Of a DNA stretch of 64,000 nt, positions 23,575 through 36,010 are shown one piece after another. A program made the translations under genes and the position numbers. The notes below the pieces were generated by a model, which was not told where the DNA came from, made no database searches, and was given only the letters and a program-made list of their open reading frames with translations. Numbering within the stretch: position 1 is the stretch's first letter; each line of letters begins with the position of its first letter. Location: assembly GCA_025677815.1 (NCBI GenBank), contig JAIXMP010000017.1:744001-808000 (forward strand), read 5' to 3'. This DNA comes from Phascolomyces articulosus (lineage: Eukaryota > Mucoromycota > Mucoromycetes > Mucorales > Lichtheimiaceae).

Positions 23575-26058
23575 AGATTGTATTTTATCAATTCACACAT
23601 GAAACCTTCCCCTCCCTTTTTTTTTTACTTCCCCACGTTGATATTTTTTTTTATCTGTTCGTTTGCATAAAATAATAAACATTTGATCATCCTATATTAT
23701 ATTTTTTTTAAACACATGCTTTATAAGATTTTAAGAGGATGGGGTTTCTGCTAGTCTATTACTGTAGTCTCTAATCTTTTTCGAACCTGACTGGGAATCA
23801 TTTAATGTGTGTTCTACGCTAGAATGTAAAGCTATTATATATATAAACTGCAATGCAGAAACAGAAATAGGTGGGGTAAAATATAATATAATGCATAAAC
23901 CTAGTCTTAGTGCTACTCAATAAAGAATGTTTCCATTACATTGTAACTAACATGAATCATTATAATAATATGTGCGCTTTCTTCTAAGTGGATATGTTAA
24001 CACACACCAGATATTAAGACAGATGTGACATAATGGAATTTTATAGGTATATCACCCTTGATAATAATAATCAATAAAGTTGCATGTATAGATGTACATG
24101 AATAGTGGTACATGAATAGATTGTTGGCGGAAAGAGAATAAATATACAGAAATGTTGATCACAACGCGCATGAATAACCTGTTAAAAACGGTAATTTGCT
24201 GCAAAGAAAATAAATAACCATACATCATTTCTCTGGATATCAAAGAATCGGTTTTGTTTATTATATATAGAAGACATTGAAAGAAAAAACAATAAAGTTA
24301 TCACAGTCAATGTAAATAGTTCTTCTTTTGGTTTTATTCCTACCTATTCTTAGTACAACTTTTTACATACATCGTATAGTTGATAAAAGAAACTTATAAG
24401 ATAGACTTTCTAGTTTAATCATCTGGTTGAACCATTCCATAACTTCCCAATATTCAAGAAATCATCGCTGTCTGTTTAATAGTTTTAAGATATACTTAGA
24501 TATTATAGGAAACGCAAAAAAAGCCATAAATATTAATATTTCTTTGAAGTAGAACTTTCATAGTACGATACTCATTATACATAATAAGCCATACTACGAT
24601 TTAGTTTCCTGGTATCCTTCTTTATAAAAAATTGAAATAACCGACGTAAATAAATAAACTTACCTATTTTTACGAGTAGAATGTTACTAAAGATAGAATG
24701 CAGGACCATCATCTAACAACTCTTATAAACCACATTGATTTTATCATTATCATTAATAGGATTATTCATGATAAATTTGTTTTGATGTACAAAAGATCCT
24801 ATTTTATACCATAATAAAGATAATATTAAATTAAACTATTTTTATCTCCATAATATAAACATTTTATAACTGACATGAGCTTTGCACGTATAATTCACAT
24901 GGACGAAATATTATTCCAATAATGGGTTTTATTTATTTTTATACAAACATATACATTTATTATTTATTTAATGCAAATGCAATAATAAACAAGAAGGATG
25001 AAACACACTTAAAATAATTAATAGCCTCGAAAAAAGAGAAAGAAGAGTAAGGTGGCTGAATAATGAGGCGCAGTGTACACTGCCGATGTGATAAGCTTGT
25101 CATCATATTCTTTCTGATACGCACATCGTACAAAATAAAACTATTATTATGAATTGATGATAACGATAGAGAAAATAAAAGAGAACAATGAAATGGAAGA
25201 AGAGCTTATGAGACAAAATCTATCTTTTTTTTAGTGACATGCCATTACTTCTTAACAACAATCAATAAGAGTAAATTAATGCCAAGGAAAACAAGGTCCT
25301 GGTCCCATCTCTCATAAATTTTCTTTTGGTTACGCCATACTTTTACTATTTAGTTTAGTTAAGGCTTTAAATATTTATAATGTTATTAACGCTCGATTTC
25401 CTAGAAAAGCAAGAATATACGGATCGGCCTGTGTAACTCTTTATCGATTGGAAAAGTATTGTTCAAAATCTATGACAAAAGCAGTAAAATAGGTCGTTAA
25501 AAGTGGGGAAGAAAAAGAATTCCTGACGTTCGGAATATTTCATATAAAAATGACATATTCTTTTTTTCTGTATTATCGAGATGCATCGTATATATATCGT
25601 AAAAAAACGTTTATAGAAATGAATAATGTAGGATGATGGTATTAAAGGGAAATTGGATTAGTGGTATATACCCTCATCATGACAACTTGCACAACTATTA
25701 ACGCCACTAATTTTAGAGTTCTCTTCTCTTATTTATACCCCAATATTATTATTATTTTTAAACTAAACTTTACATGGTCAAGTTTATCTATGCATCATCT
25801 TTCAGTCTGGATCAAATAATTTGTATAATTTATTGTTACAAGTGTGGATTTATACATTGAGAAATAAAATAATAAATATTTCTTTGTTCTTCTTTTTCTT
25901 ATATAGGAGTAATAGTACGTAAATAATAATAATAAATAATTGAATGAAAAAGGTATAGTAATGGGGTTAATCATTGTTATGAAAGAATAAAATAATATGG
26001 ATGGAAAGATGCTTTTGGTAAAAGAAATTGAATGAATTTGTTTGTTTCAAGGATTCAA
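23575..26058. other. Gene-free intergenic region
   Basis: 2.5 kb of AT-rich DNA between the C2 gene and the minus-strand membrane-protein gene. The few open frames (such as 24052-24243) are low-complexity. I see no domain, RNA gene, tandem repeat or transposon signature. Confidence 0.4.
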
Positions 26059-27359
26059 CTACGCCATTTCTCGATCCAAGGATGTGAAACCTTGATGAAG
26101 TTGCTAAGCATCCAAAAAAATATTTTATCATTAATATCATAACCCTATATCATATCTCTCTTTTTCTCTCTTTTTCAGTACAATGTGAATCCAAAAAGTA
26201 GACTAACCTCAACTCCATTTTTGACTTGCGTCAAGTCATATATAAAAGCAATCAAGATAACAGCAATTTCGGGAACAACAATCAAGCCGACATAAATAGG
26301 CCATCCCATGTTTTCTTGTTCCTCTATATCATCCTCCGAAAATGCCATTGTTCCTACCATGGCCATATAAAATGCACTTCGAATTAGAATAAGAGTACCA
26401 ATGATCAAAAGGACAGGAACGAGTAAACTTGGATTACTGCGGATACTGCCAAGATTGGCAGTTGTGGGCGTTGAGACTGTCGCACGACGCTTAGTAACAA
26501 AAGCCAAGTAGATAACAAGCCCGATGTATACTAATACCAAAACGATATTCCCCAAAGATCCAGCAAACTTGATCATTAATGCCATATGTGTTTGGTCTAC
26601 ATCCTCTTCTCCACCTTCCTCTTCAGCTGCTTGATCTTGTTTCACAATCAAGACATCACCCACAACAGAGACCACCATGACAAGAAAGGTAACAACGGGC
26701 GCAAGGATGGATAATGTACGTGTGCCACTTCCGCCTCTTCTTAACCCTACTTGATGCCATACTTGTAAAAGTCGGAATAACGCCAAAATTACAACCGATG
26801 TACCGATGGTTTGTAATATCAATGATGCATGAAGTGGATAATCGTTTTTGATTCCTTCGCTTTTATCCCACACAATGTCAAATACTTTTCCAACAGCCAT
26901 GAGTACTAAACATTTAACATTGAAACATAAAAAAAAACAAATAATAGAGTGATTAATATTTTTTGATGCATTCTTATTGTTGTTTGTCAGATAAGGATCA
27001 TGTGGGTGAGTCGTTGTTTTTTATTGCTGTTGTTGTTGTTGTTATGGTGGTGGTGGTGGTGGTGGTGGTGGTGGTGGTGATGGTTGGTTAGTTAGTAACT
27101 TACAGGCACTTAAGCCCAAGTAAAAATAAGGAAGAAAGAACTTGTATTTTTTTGATTTATCAAATAATAAGATGGCACCAATACCATATAGAATTCTATT
27201 TAAATGGTGAACTATGCAAAGTTAATAATTGTTCCTTTCCTTTCAATCGTCTGTTCCTATTTCCATCATAACGCGTCAATATATTCTTCCTTACCCCGCT
27301 ACAACTACGACAACAAATTCAGGTGCTGTTAAAGATAATATGTGTTCAGTTACACCCAT
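26059..27359 (-). CDS. Seven-transmembrane protein, RTA1-like or related fungal family
   Basis: Four minus-strand exons: 27359-27295, 27195-27104, 26905-26208, 26103-26059, 299 aa. Seven hydrophobic helices can be read: FVVVVVAGILYGIGAILLF; FFLPYFYLGLSALLM; SLILQTIGTSVVILALFRLL; SILAPVVTFLVMVVSVVG; NIVLVLVYIGLVIYLAFV; LLVPVLLIIGTLILI; YVGLIVVPEIAVILIAFIYD. Acidic and basic loops alternate. The layout resembles fungal RTA1-like lipid/stress proteins or DUF7702-type proteins. I cannot assign it firmly. The last exon is uncertain: without splicing the frame ends at 26175 instead, replacing the last 14 residues. Intron 2 carries a GGT array. Confidence 0.72.
27045..27078. repeat. GGT trinucleotide microsatellite inside an intron
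   Basis: About 11 GGT units within intron 2 of the minus-strand membrane-protein gene, preceded at 27025-27042 by a TGT/TTG run. On the coding strand it reads ACC. It is away from both splice sites. Confidence 0.85.
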
Positions 27360-28371
27360 GGTTTTTGTTTTTATGAAAATAAAAAGAAGAAAAGGAAAAA
27401 AAAAGAGAGTCGAGAAGCAAGTGATTACAGTTTTTTTTTTGACGGATCTTTTATAAGAAAGACCGGAACCAAGTTTCCATGAAACTTTAGGGTCCCGCTA
27501 GATTCATATGATTTTGAATACGCTTTTTAGCCTAAAAATAGGTTTAAAGAACTAGAAAACCACTGCATTAAGTTTGTACATTATTGTTTAAATAGTCTCC
27601 TCAAAATAATACTAAGCCCTTGATCAGCCATTCCATAAAGTTTTTACAAGATTACTATTATTTTTTTTGGGCATGTTACATTCGAAGCATTCCTACCTAC
27701 ACCCGGTTTATAAACTTTTTTAAAAATCTACAAGTCTATATATAGTAATAAAGTGCAACCTCTGGATGTCACTTTTACTGTTAAAACCATATTTTGGTAT
27801 ATGGTTTCGACAATGTGTGGACAACACCAGTTATTCATTGATTATTTTTTTTACCGCAGTAAAAATATGAAGGTTGGTGTTGTGAATGATACATCATGCA
27901 TATGTAAAAATAACCATAACAGTTGACAATCCACTTTTCCTGAATAGTTTGGAGCTATTAAACCATCAATTTTAAACTTATTATGCTTATCAACGGGTCC
28001 TTAGTTACACATAGCATCCTTTTATTTCATGCATAATCAAGTTATATATAGTACATTTCTTGCAATGTAATATGGTGTCAAGATGCGATGATAGTGATAT
28101 TATATTAATAGATGATCATCAATTAACTGCACCCATTCAGCCGGTAATCTCTCCATTCTTTCATAATACTCGTAAAACATAACAAAGAAAACCCCATCTT
28201 TCCAAAAATATCTCCCTTCACCATTCACCAAGATATAAATAATATAAACTAAACTATTTAGTTCGATAGCGACAATGACAACATCCAAGACCAAAATAAA
28301 TCTTGTACAAGTAGGTTTGTTTGGTATCTAAAATAAAACTATATATTTATATAAATTATTACAATAATTAT
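27360..28371. other. Intergenic region with one short open frame
   Basis: Lies between the gluconokinase stop and the membrane-protein start, both minus strand. Minus-strand positions 28327-28100 are open for about 75 codons and encode a hydrophobic stretch, then EGRYFWKDGVFFVMFYEYY and LPAEWVQLIDD. The composition is protein-like but there is no start codon near the front and no recognised family. It may be a gene fragment. The rest shows nothing. Confidence 0.35.
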
Positions 28372-29045
28372 TTACACATAAAAAGAAACTATTTTTCGTT
28401 GATGAGCTTCATCCACGATCCACTTTGCCAAAGTGGCTGGATCTTTACGAATATCGGCCACAATCACTTGTTCTTGTGCTTCATCGGGAACTTCCAAAGT
28501 ATTCAATTGTGATTCAAGCATCTTGGCTCCCATAAAATGGTTTTTACGTGCACCAATACGTTCTTGTAATAATTCTTTGGATCCTTTCAAATAAACAAAT
28601 GTAATTGAAGCATATTCGGTTGATACTTCACGCATAATGTCACGGTACACTTTGCGTAACGAGGAACAAGTCAATACTATAGCACGTTCACTCTTGGTTG
28701 GGTCTTTAGGATAAAGTGCTTTGGCTTTTTCTTCAAGTGTGTCACGAATCACTCGGAGCCAGGGCCATCGATCATCGTCATTGAGTGGCTCACCTTGATA
28801 GATCGTATGATTTTATACAAAAGATTAGCCTTTTTTTTTTTGAAATGGAACATGGTAGGAGTGTGAGAATGAGAAGGAAATTTACCTTTGCTCATTTTGT
28901 CAACATTAGCTTGAGGATGGAGAGCATCGCCTTCAATATATTCACAGCGAAGTAATTGTTGGATTTGTTCAGCAACAGAGGTTTTACCGCAGCCTGCGGT
29001 GCCCATAAGAACAAGAATTGGGACAGGGTTTGGACTGTTCACCAT
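28372..29045 (-). CDS. Gluconokinase (gluconate kinase)
   Basis: Two exons, 29045-28886 and 28793-28372, encode 193 aa, the normal length of this small kinase. The P-loop MGTAGCGKTS is at about 14-23. EGDALHPQANVDKMSKG follows, then across the splice GEPLNDDDRWPWLRVIRD, both signature segments of gluconokinases of the GntK/IdnK type. Later, VLTCSSLRKVYRD and FVYLKGSKELLQERI fit the same family. The enzyme phosphorylates D-gluconate to 6-phosphogluconate with ATP, feeding the pentose phosphate pathway in the cytosol. A TTG codon lies six codons upstream in frame, but the ATG at 29045 is the sensible start. Confidence 0.93.
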
Positions 29046-29859
29046 AGTTATATTATATCCCAAAAGAAAATAAAGGAATTAATAAAGTGAATTTTTCCTT
29101 TCCTTTCAGAAACAAAGATCTTTTTTAGCATATATCAAGTGAACAGCACCTTTTATATCCATTGGAAAACGGAAACGAGTGGAAGCCCGCAACATCCCGC
29201 TACCGACTCATTCCAGATTATCCATTTTTGTTGGGGATAGTTTAGAAAGTATAGGTCTACTCTACGGACAGTAACGCCAACCTCGTTAAGTTTCACTTTC
29301 CTTCATCACTTTCTTCCGTTTGTATTTAAGGGAGTGATCGTTGTTATGAGAATATAGAATAAACGAATTGGTTTCCCAAGTTGCAGCCGATTTGGTCATA
29401 AACAATGAAACAAAATCCATGGAAACTTGTGTCATGATTTACAGCTACTTCTTACATCAAATTGTAGATAAAGATATCTCAAAATCATATTCCCCCACCA
29501 AATTATTATTTATTTCCCACCCATTTCCCCCACATTATTCTTCTCCACGTTTCTTATCGAACATAGATCAAAATTTATTTTATTTTATACATATATATAT
29601 ATATATATATATCCCAGAGTAATCTATTAAAAGCTGGGGACATGTTCTTTTTGAGTAAAGGAGGAATAAATAAGTGCCGATTCGGAGATAACGATGGATT
29701 GAACAACTGAATTGAACTGAATTATAAAAAAGTTGCACTAAAAAAATATCAACTCGGAGGAGTTTATATGCTCTGTTTAATGTTGCAGATTATGTGTATA
29801 TGGATGAATTGGTATACAAAATGTTACATTGAAGAATTATAGTACTATATATGACAGCA
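29046..29859. other. Intergenic region between gluconokinase and polymerase kappa
   Basis: Contains the gluconokinase promoter (minus) and the 3' flank of the polymerase kappa gene. A TA microsatellite lies at about 29589-29611. The open frame at 29368-29622 runs into that repeat and lacks a domain. No gene is seen. Confidence 0.45.
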
Positions 29860-30343
29860 TTATGGTGATGAAGAGGATGGTCGAGAATAATAATCAAGCA
29901 ATGATTTCCCAGTTCCTTTTTCTCTTGATCGTTCAGCTTGTTGATGTTGTTCTTGAGCTTCACGTTTCCGTCGTTGAGATTCTGCTTGTAAAATGGCTCG
30001 AACTTCTGCTCTACTTAAACATTCATCCACATGCTGATTGAATGCAGCATTATCCAGATTTAACAGTCGATTACAAATGGGACATGTTACTGATTCAATT
30101 TCATCTGGTTGTCGTTCTTGCTCTTCTTCTTGCTCTTGTATCCTTTCTTCATCTTCTTCATCCAATTCTTGCTTTTGCTTTTTATTGGGTATATCCATCG
30201 CTGTTGTGGTATCTTCATTGATACTACTATTATTATTTGCATCATCCACCATCATCTGTTGTTCATTATCGATCTTCAAATCAGTCGTATCATCGGCGGG
30301 TCTTTTCGCAGGAATTTCTTTTGTTTTATCCACAGGTGAAAAG

Positions 30344-30393
<50 letters not shown>

Positions 30394-32956
30394 ATCATTA
30401 ACATTTGTTAGGATAAAAAATGTTTACTGAAATGTTTGACTTTTAGTATGGAGATTAAACACACCTTTGTAACGCTTGGTAGTGTATTATTGTTTTTGGA
30501 TTCCAAAGATGATAACTTGACACCCATTAAGCGTAAACTTAATGGCATTTCTTTAGCAATCAGCTATATATTTGATGAATACTTATTAAGCCATCTTTGA
30601 TTCCATCAAGTAAAATTTCGTACATCATCTATCCTAGTTGATAGCTTACCTCTTTAGCAGCCTTTGCAATATCTGGTGCTCGATATACAGAATATGGCAA
30701 AGTCTTTGCTCGGACGCGTACATCGAATGATGTTAACTTTACTTTGATACCTACAGTTTTTCCCTATAAAAGGATGAATCAAAAAGTAAGCCTTCCTTTT
30801 GTCTTTCCCATAATACACAAGCTTACCCTGTATTGCTTTTTAGCCAAGTCCTTTTCAAGTAAAATTGCAAGTTCATCTACTTTGTTGAATAACTCTTCCC
30901 GTGTTGATATAGCAGGAAATGTTCTTCATTGAATCGATTTAGTAACATACAAAAAAAAATCGATTGGATTTCTGCAGTCTTAAAAAACGAGTACGCTCTC
31001 TTTTGTATATAGAGTGACCAACCTTTCAACACTCATGCTTTTTTGGGAATCGGATGCTTTTACTGTGGTAGATCCCATACCGAGATAAGATTGCAGGATA
31101 CTCTTGAAACTAATAGGACTTAAAAGTCTATAAAGTATAGCTCGTTGTTGCTAATATATGTATTGTTGAATATTTACTGTTATAATCATTTAATTTATTC
31201 TTATAAACTTACATAAACATCACCACACGTTTCGACTCCTAAAGCGGCCAAAACACGTTCAGTCACTCTACCTATGCCTGGAATCTATTTTTGATGTAAA
31301 TGCCAACAAATGAATATGCATTATACTGTAATATGAATATATCTTTTTTTACCTTGCGAATACCCATTTTTCGAATAAAAGTATGGATGGCTTCCCGATC
31401 ATTAGCTAGGTCATATTGTCCATTCGGTTTATTCATATCACTACAAATTTTAGAAAGCTTTTTGTTTGCAGCAACACCTATAACAATAATAATAATAATA
31501 ATAAAAAGACATGGAAATTCAATTAACTACATGGAATCTAACCGATGTGTATCCACCTATTCTCCTATATATTCTATAGTTACCTGCACTCGCTGTCAAT
31601 TGGGTACCTTGAAATATTTCATCACGAATTTTCTGAACAACTTCCGGTGCTGTCATGTTATGCTCATCCATGTACTAATATATATTATAATCCACCCATT
31701 AGTCTTTTTTTTTCATTGCTTTTATCCATCAGAATAGTCATTTATCCAATTTCTTAATCCTTTACATTAGTAAGATTCAGGTAAGCCTATATATTTATAT
31801 ATTCATTGATAAAAACATAAGTGTTCGTATTCTTGACTGATCACAGTTTTTTTTTGTCATGACGCAACAATGTATCTAATATAGTATACCTCATCCAAAC
31901 TCATTGGAGCAAAATTTGGATCATATTTTATAAAGACCTTTCGAACTTTATTGGAGATTTCACGGTACTTTTCATAATGCGGTTTGACGATCTTGAGTTG
32001 TGGACATAATTTGAGACCAATAAATCCAGGCATTGCGCTTCTTACACCAAATTTACGTGCTAAATAATTACTTGTACTGAGCATGGCCATCCCACCCACA
32101 GCAAAAGGTACATCTTTCAATTCAGGTTGTTCAAGTTCTTCAACAGATGCAAAGTAAGCATCCATGTCGATATGACAAATATATTGACTTAAATCTCGTT
32201 CCTTCTCTAATTCACGAATCTAATATCGATGATGAAAGAGCGATTAAAGAATTGTACACTTTTTTCTTCATTTACTTTGACAACCTATAAGATGTTCGGA
32301 TAGATTTTTTTTACCATGTTATCTACTATTTTTTCCTCATGGGATAAGTTTAAATGTCGAATAGTTTCATATTTTGCCATCATTGCATCAATACGTTCAG
32401 TTAAAGCTTGATCTTTTTTTCGTTCATTTTCAAAAAATGCAGATCCCTATACCCATAAAACACAATTTTTAAAACCTTTTTTTTACGTCATGGATGAATG
32501 GGAGTAAGATACTCTTCATAAAAATATAGATACCTTGGAAGCTTCATAAATAATTTGATTTACTCTATCTTTATCAACAGACTCCATACCAGCCTATATC
32601 ATTTTTGTTACAATATATATTTAATATCAAGAAAAAAAAAGGTTTCATGATAAATATTTTTATTCTTCTTTTTTGAGGCGAACCTTGGTTCCAGCCAATC
32701 CTCCTAATCGCGAACGTAAAGTTTGACTTGACTCTCCAGCAGTTTCTTGATTATTTTCATGATTTTCAGAACGATCGTTGTTCATATTCTTATTGGGAAT
32801 CGCATCATTATCAGCTGTTGCTGAAGACGAAGATCTTTCTAACGATTCAAGTAGTTCATTGATGGTTAACTCATCGTCGAATTCATCTTCTTGTGATAGT
32901 TCATTTTCCAAGAGCAAGTCCTGAACTTCATTATCGTCTTCATAGAAATCGGACAT
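29860..32956 (-). CDS. POLK: DNA polymerase kappa (DinB-type translesion polymerase)
   Basis: Thirteen exons on the minus strand: 32956-32684, 32593-32534, 32446-32315, 32219-31890, 31786-31766, 31674-31584, 31477-31353, 31284-31213, 31150-31023, 30923-30827, 30763-30650, 30563-30465, 30345-29860. Phases join to 675 aa. AGMESVDKDRVNQII matches the kappa-specific N-clasp. Catalytic acidic residues are in HIDMDAYFASVEE (D173) and SLDE (264-265). GVAANKKLSKICSDMNKPNG and IPGIGRVTERVLAALG (helix-hairpin-helix) follow. One UBZ zinc finger (C602, C605, H619, C623) near the C-terminus would bind ubiquitinated PCNA. It extends mismatched or damaged termini during translesion synthesis. The first intron has an unusual GTTCGC donor. 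Exon 5 is only 21 nt. Confidence 0.93.
30347..30389. repeat. TA microsatellite in a polymerase kappa intron
   Basis: About 21 TA units directly next to the acceptor of the last exon (30345 on the minus strand). It replaces the usual polypyrimidine tract, so length change here could affect splicing. Confidence 0.85.
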
Positions 32957-33199
32957 GGAGTAGATACTATGATATAAGAAGAAGTGAGAGAAGCAAAAAG
33001 CTTAATATATCAAATGAATAAATACCACCCACAGCAAATAGTGGCTCAAGTTCAAAAATATATATATGGATAAAACATGCGCTGCGCGTTTCTGTGGCGT
33101 TAATTACCAAATTCTATCCATGCTCATTTTTAACACGCGAAAAAACAATTCCTTTCCGATATCTGACAACTTTTTTTTTACCCTCATTCTCTTTACAAA
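32957..33199. promoter_or_regulatory. Divergent promoter of polymerase kappa and COQ6
   Basis: Only 243 bp separate the start codons of two divergently transcribed genes. The region includes CGCGAAA at 33136-33142, which fits the Swi4/6 cell-cycle box consensus CNCGAAA, and a GC-richer patch at 33077-33101. Whether these act is unknown. Confidence 0.55.
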
Positions 33200-35360
33200 A
33201 TGGCGACTCCAACACGACCATTAGCACGTCTTTTCCGACCACGCGTTTTTTTTAATCAACATATAACACACCGACAACCTCAACGACTCTCTATTTTACG
33301 TTCTTATGCAACAACACAAAACTTGGATAATGTTTACGATATTGTTATTGTAGGTGGTGGCATTGCAGGAACTGCCCTAGCATGTTCACTAGGTAACATA
33401 TATCCCCTCCCCCTCCTCCATTATCCCATAACAGCAGATAAATTATAAAGCAGCATGGCAATCCCAACTGACTTTTTTTTTCTCATTATTTTAGCCGCTA
33501 ATTCAACCATGCGCGATTACCGAGTAGCACTTATTGAAGCTATGGATCTGTCAAATACAACCAATTGGACTCCAGAAACAAACAAATATTCTAACCGTGT
33601 CGTATCTTTGACACCTCATGCTTTGAAATATTTTACAAGTAAGTATAAGCAAGAAGAAAAAAATGGATTTTTTTTACATATTTTCTAAACAACGACAACA
33701 TTCAAAACAAAACTTTCTCGGACACGTTAACATGATAGAGGTGGGTGTGACGGATCAGCTGTATCATGACCGATTATGCCCTTATAGTCGCATGCAAGTA
33801 TGGGATGGTGTAACCGATGCACGAATTGAATTTGATACAGCTTTATTGGAACAACTGGGTGTCAATATGGATGAAAAGGATCCAGCTATTGCGTATATGG
33901 TTGAAAATGTACATTTACAACATGCTATTTTGAAACATTTGGAAGCATGTCGTGGTATAGGTGCTACTGTAGATACATTTCAAAAAGCGCGTGTCGAAAA
34001 TATTAGTTTGGATAAGGAATCTGCTTTGTCTTCAGGTGAAGAAGAACTTAATTTGGCGGATTGGCCCGTTGTCACATTAAACAATGGTGTGTCATTAAAG
34101 GCGCGCCTTTTGGTAAATATTAATCGTATTAAAATAAAGGAATAGAAAGGAGTAGTTGGATCATGGCAAAAGATAATGTACCCTAATATACAAATATATG
34201 TGTATGTGCATAGGTAGGTGCAGATGGCGTCAATAGCCCAGTACGGAGTTTTGCCAATATTGAATCTCTAGGATGGGATTACAATATGCATGGCGTAGTC
34301 GCTACATTTAAGGTGGATCAATCTCGGCCTTGTAATACATCTTACCAACGATTCTTACCTACCGGGCCTATTGCCATGTTGCCGGTAAGAAAACAGATAC
34401 GTATTTAAATGGTGATGATGATGAATTGATATTTTTTCTCTTATATAAAAAAAACAATACTGGTGTATAGTTAGCAAATGGATATGCATCCATGGTTTGG
34501 TCATCGCCACCTGAAATTGCCACCAAACTCAAGAAAATGCCAGCTGATGCATTTTGTACACTTGTCAACGCCGCTTTCCGACTCTCGACCGCCGATTTGA
34601 AATTTTTATATTCTCAATTGGATAAAGATACTTTTGAACCTCTTGTGGATTTCCAGGCTGAATATGACTGGCGAGAAAAAGTGAATAAACATGGATTAAG
34701 TGATATGGAAATCGCGAACCGTGATTTTAATTTGCCACCTAGAGTTGAAAGTGTTGATGATAAGAGTCGAGCCAGTTTCCCCTTGCGTTTACGAAACTCA
34801 CAATCTTATTTTGCCAATCGTGTTGTGCTAGTTGGGTAAAGAAAAAAAACGAAATGTAATTATTACTAATATTCTATTGATACTTATCATTTGCCAATTT
34901 TTTTTATACTAGTGATGCAGCACATACAGTCCATCCTTTGGCTGGACAAGGTTTAAATCAAGGTATTTTAGATGTTGAATGTCTTGCAGATATTTTACAA
35001 CAGGGTGCAGCCAATGGCCAAGATATCGGCAATATACACTTATTACGTGAATATGCGTCTGTCCGATATCTTCGCAACATTGTCATGATTAGTGCATGTG
35101 ATAAACTGCATCGTCTCTATACAACCGACTTTGCACCTGTTACTTGGATACGATCCTTAGGTTTATCAGCAGTCAATCAACTCGACTTTGTAAAGGTAAA
35201 TAACCTGGAAATATCAACATCACTTGATTGTTCAAGGCATTAAAGAGATAATATTGTTTTTTTTTGTTATTATTAGGGTGAAATTATGAAATATGCAATG
35301 GGAATCGAATATACTGGAACAGCACAACAAGAACAAAAACAACAAAATAATTTATCGTAG
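33200..35360 (+). CDS. COQ6: Ubiquinone biosynthesis monooxygenase COQ6
   Basis: Seven exons: 33200-33392, 33495-33638, 33739-34112, 34214-34384, 34471-34835, 34913-35195, 35277-35360, giving 537 aa with all phases consistent. The N-terminus is a basic mitochondrial-type leader. The FAD-binding motif VGGGIAGTALA is at about 51-61, NRVVSLTP and RMQVWD fit COQ6, LVGADGVNSPVR is the central flavin motif, and GDAAHTVHPLAGQGLNQG (from about 416) is the second FAD motif. COQ6 hydroxylates the ring at C5 during coenzyme Q synthesis in the mitochondrial matrix, with electrons from ferredoxin. The tail ends in a short Gln/Asn-rich run. Confidence 0.94.
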
Positions 35361-36010
35361 TTTAGTAATAATAAACACAGGGTTCTAGGTTGTTATTTCT
35401 GATAATATATATGTACAGTCTATCATCTATTATCATGATGTTCTATTTGAGATCAACAAGTCATTGTATATAATTATGCGAGACCCACCTTTTTTTTTTC
35501 AGGGGGCAACCCAGGAGTCACTGACAGAATGGATAAGAGTGCGCGGGAATTCAATGAATCGGATGTGGAAGAAGAGTGGTAATACAGATCCCGGAACTTG
35601 TTTTTTTTGGAACTAAAGAGAGCGAGAGAAAGAGAAATCACTTCTAGTTCAAGGTTCAACACACACAGTTCATCTTCATGGTTACCATCGTCATCAGTTA
35701 TTATCCTATTAAGTGATATAATATCCCGGAGGACTAAAGATGATGTAGAAGAAGCATAAAAACCCCTTTTCAGAAAAGGGATCAAAAGGGATGGATGATG
35801 CATCACCCACCATTTTTTTACGCATATTTTAGAAAGAAAGAAAGAAAGAAAAGAAAGAGAGTTTTATCCAGAGTCAATGACGCTATGTAACATTCGTACA
35901 AGAAAAAAAAAAAAAGAAAAACTCAGCGCGGGCGGCCTCGAAAAGGGTTTACATTTTGCTTTGTTTCACTCTTTCGAACCTATTATACAACTTACTTTGT
36001 TATCCATAAA
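35361..36010. other. Intergenic region between COQ6 and the Rab gene
   Basis: COQ6 3' flank and Rab promoter. There is a GC-richer patch near 35926-35945, a GAAA run near 35830-35860 and poly-A. A 110-codon minus-strand frame (35474-35806) has no recognised domain. I treat it as chance. Confidence 0.45.

Noticed and set aside
26175..26207. Alternative C-terminus of the seven-helix protein by intron retention
   Set aside because: Possible, but a GTTAGT donor and CTTAG acceptor fit a spliced model. Kept as an uncertainty in the gene entry.
28100..28327. Minus-strand frame with EGRYFWKDGVFF
   Set aside because: Protein-like, but it has no start codon near the front, no recognised family and sits only about 45 bp from the gluconokinase stop. 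Kept only as a note under the intergenic region.
29368..29622. 84-codon plus-strand frame
   Set aside because: Ends in a TA microsatellite translating to YIYIYI; low complexity, no family.
35474..35806. 110-codon minus-strand frame between COQ6 and the Rab gene
   Set aside because: No domain, Ser/Leu-rich composition, overlaps the likely COQ6 3' flank, no splice partners.
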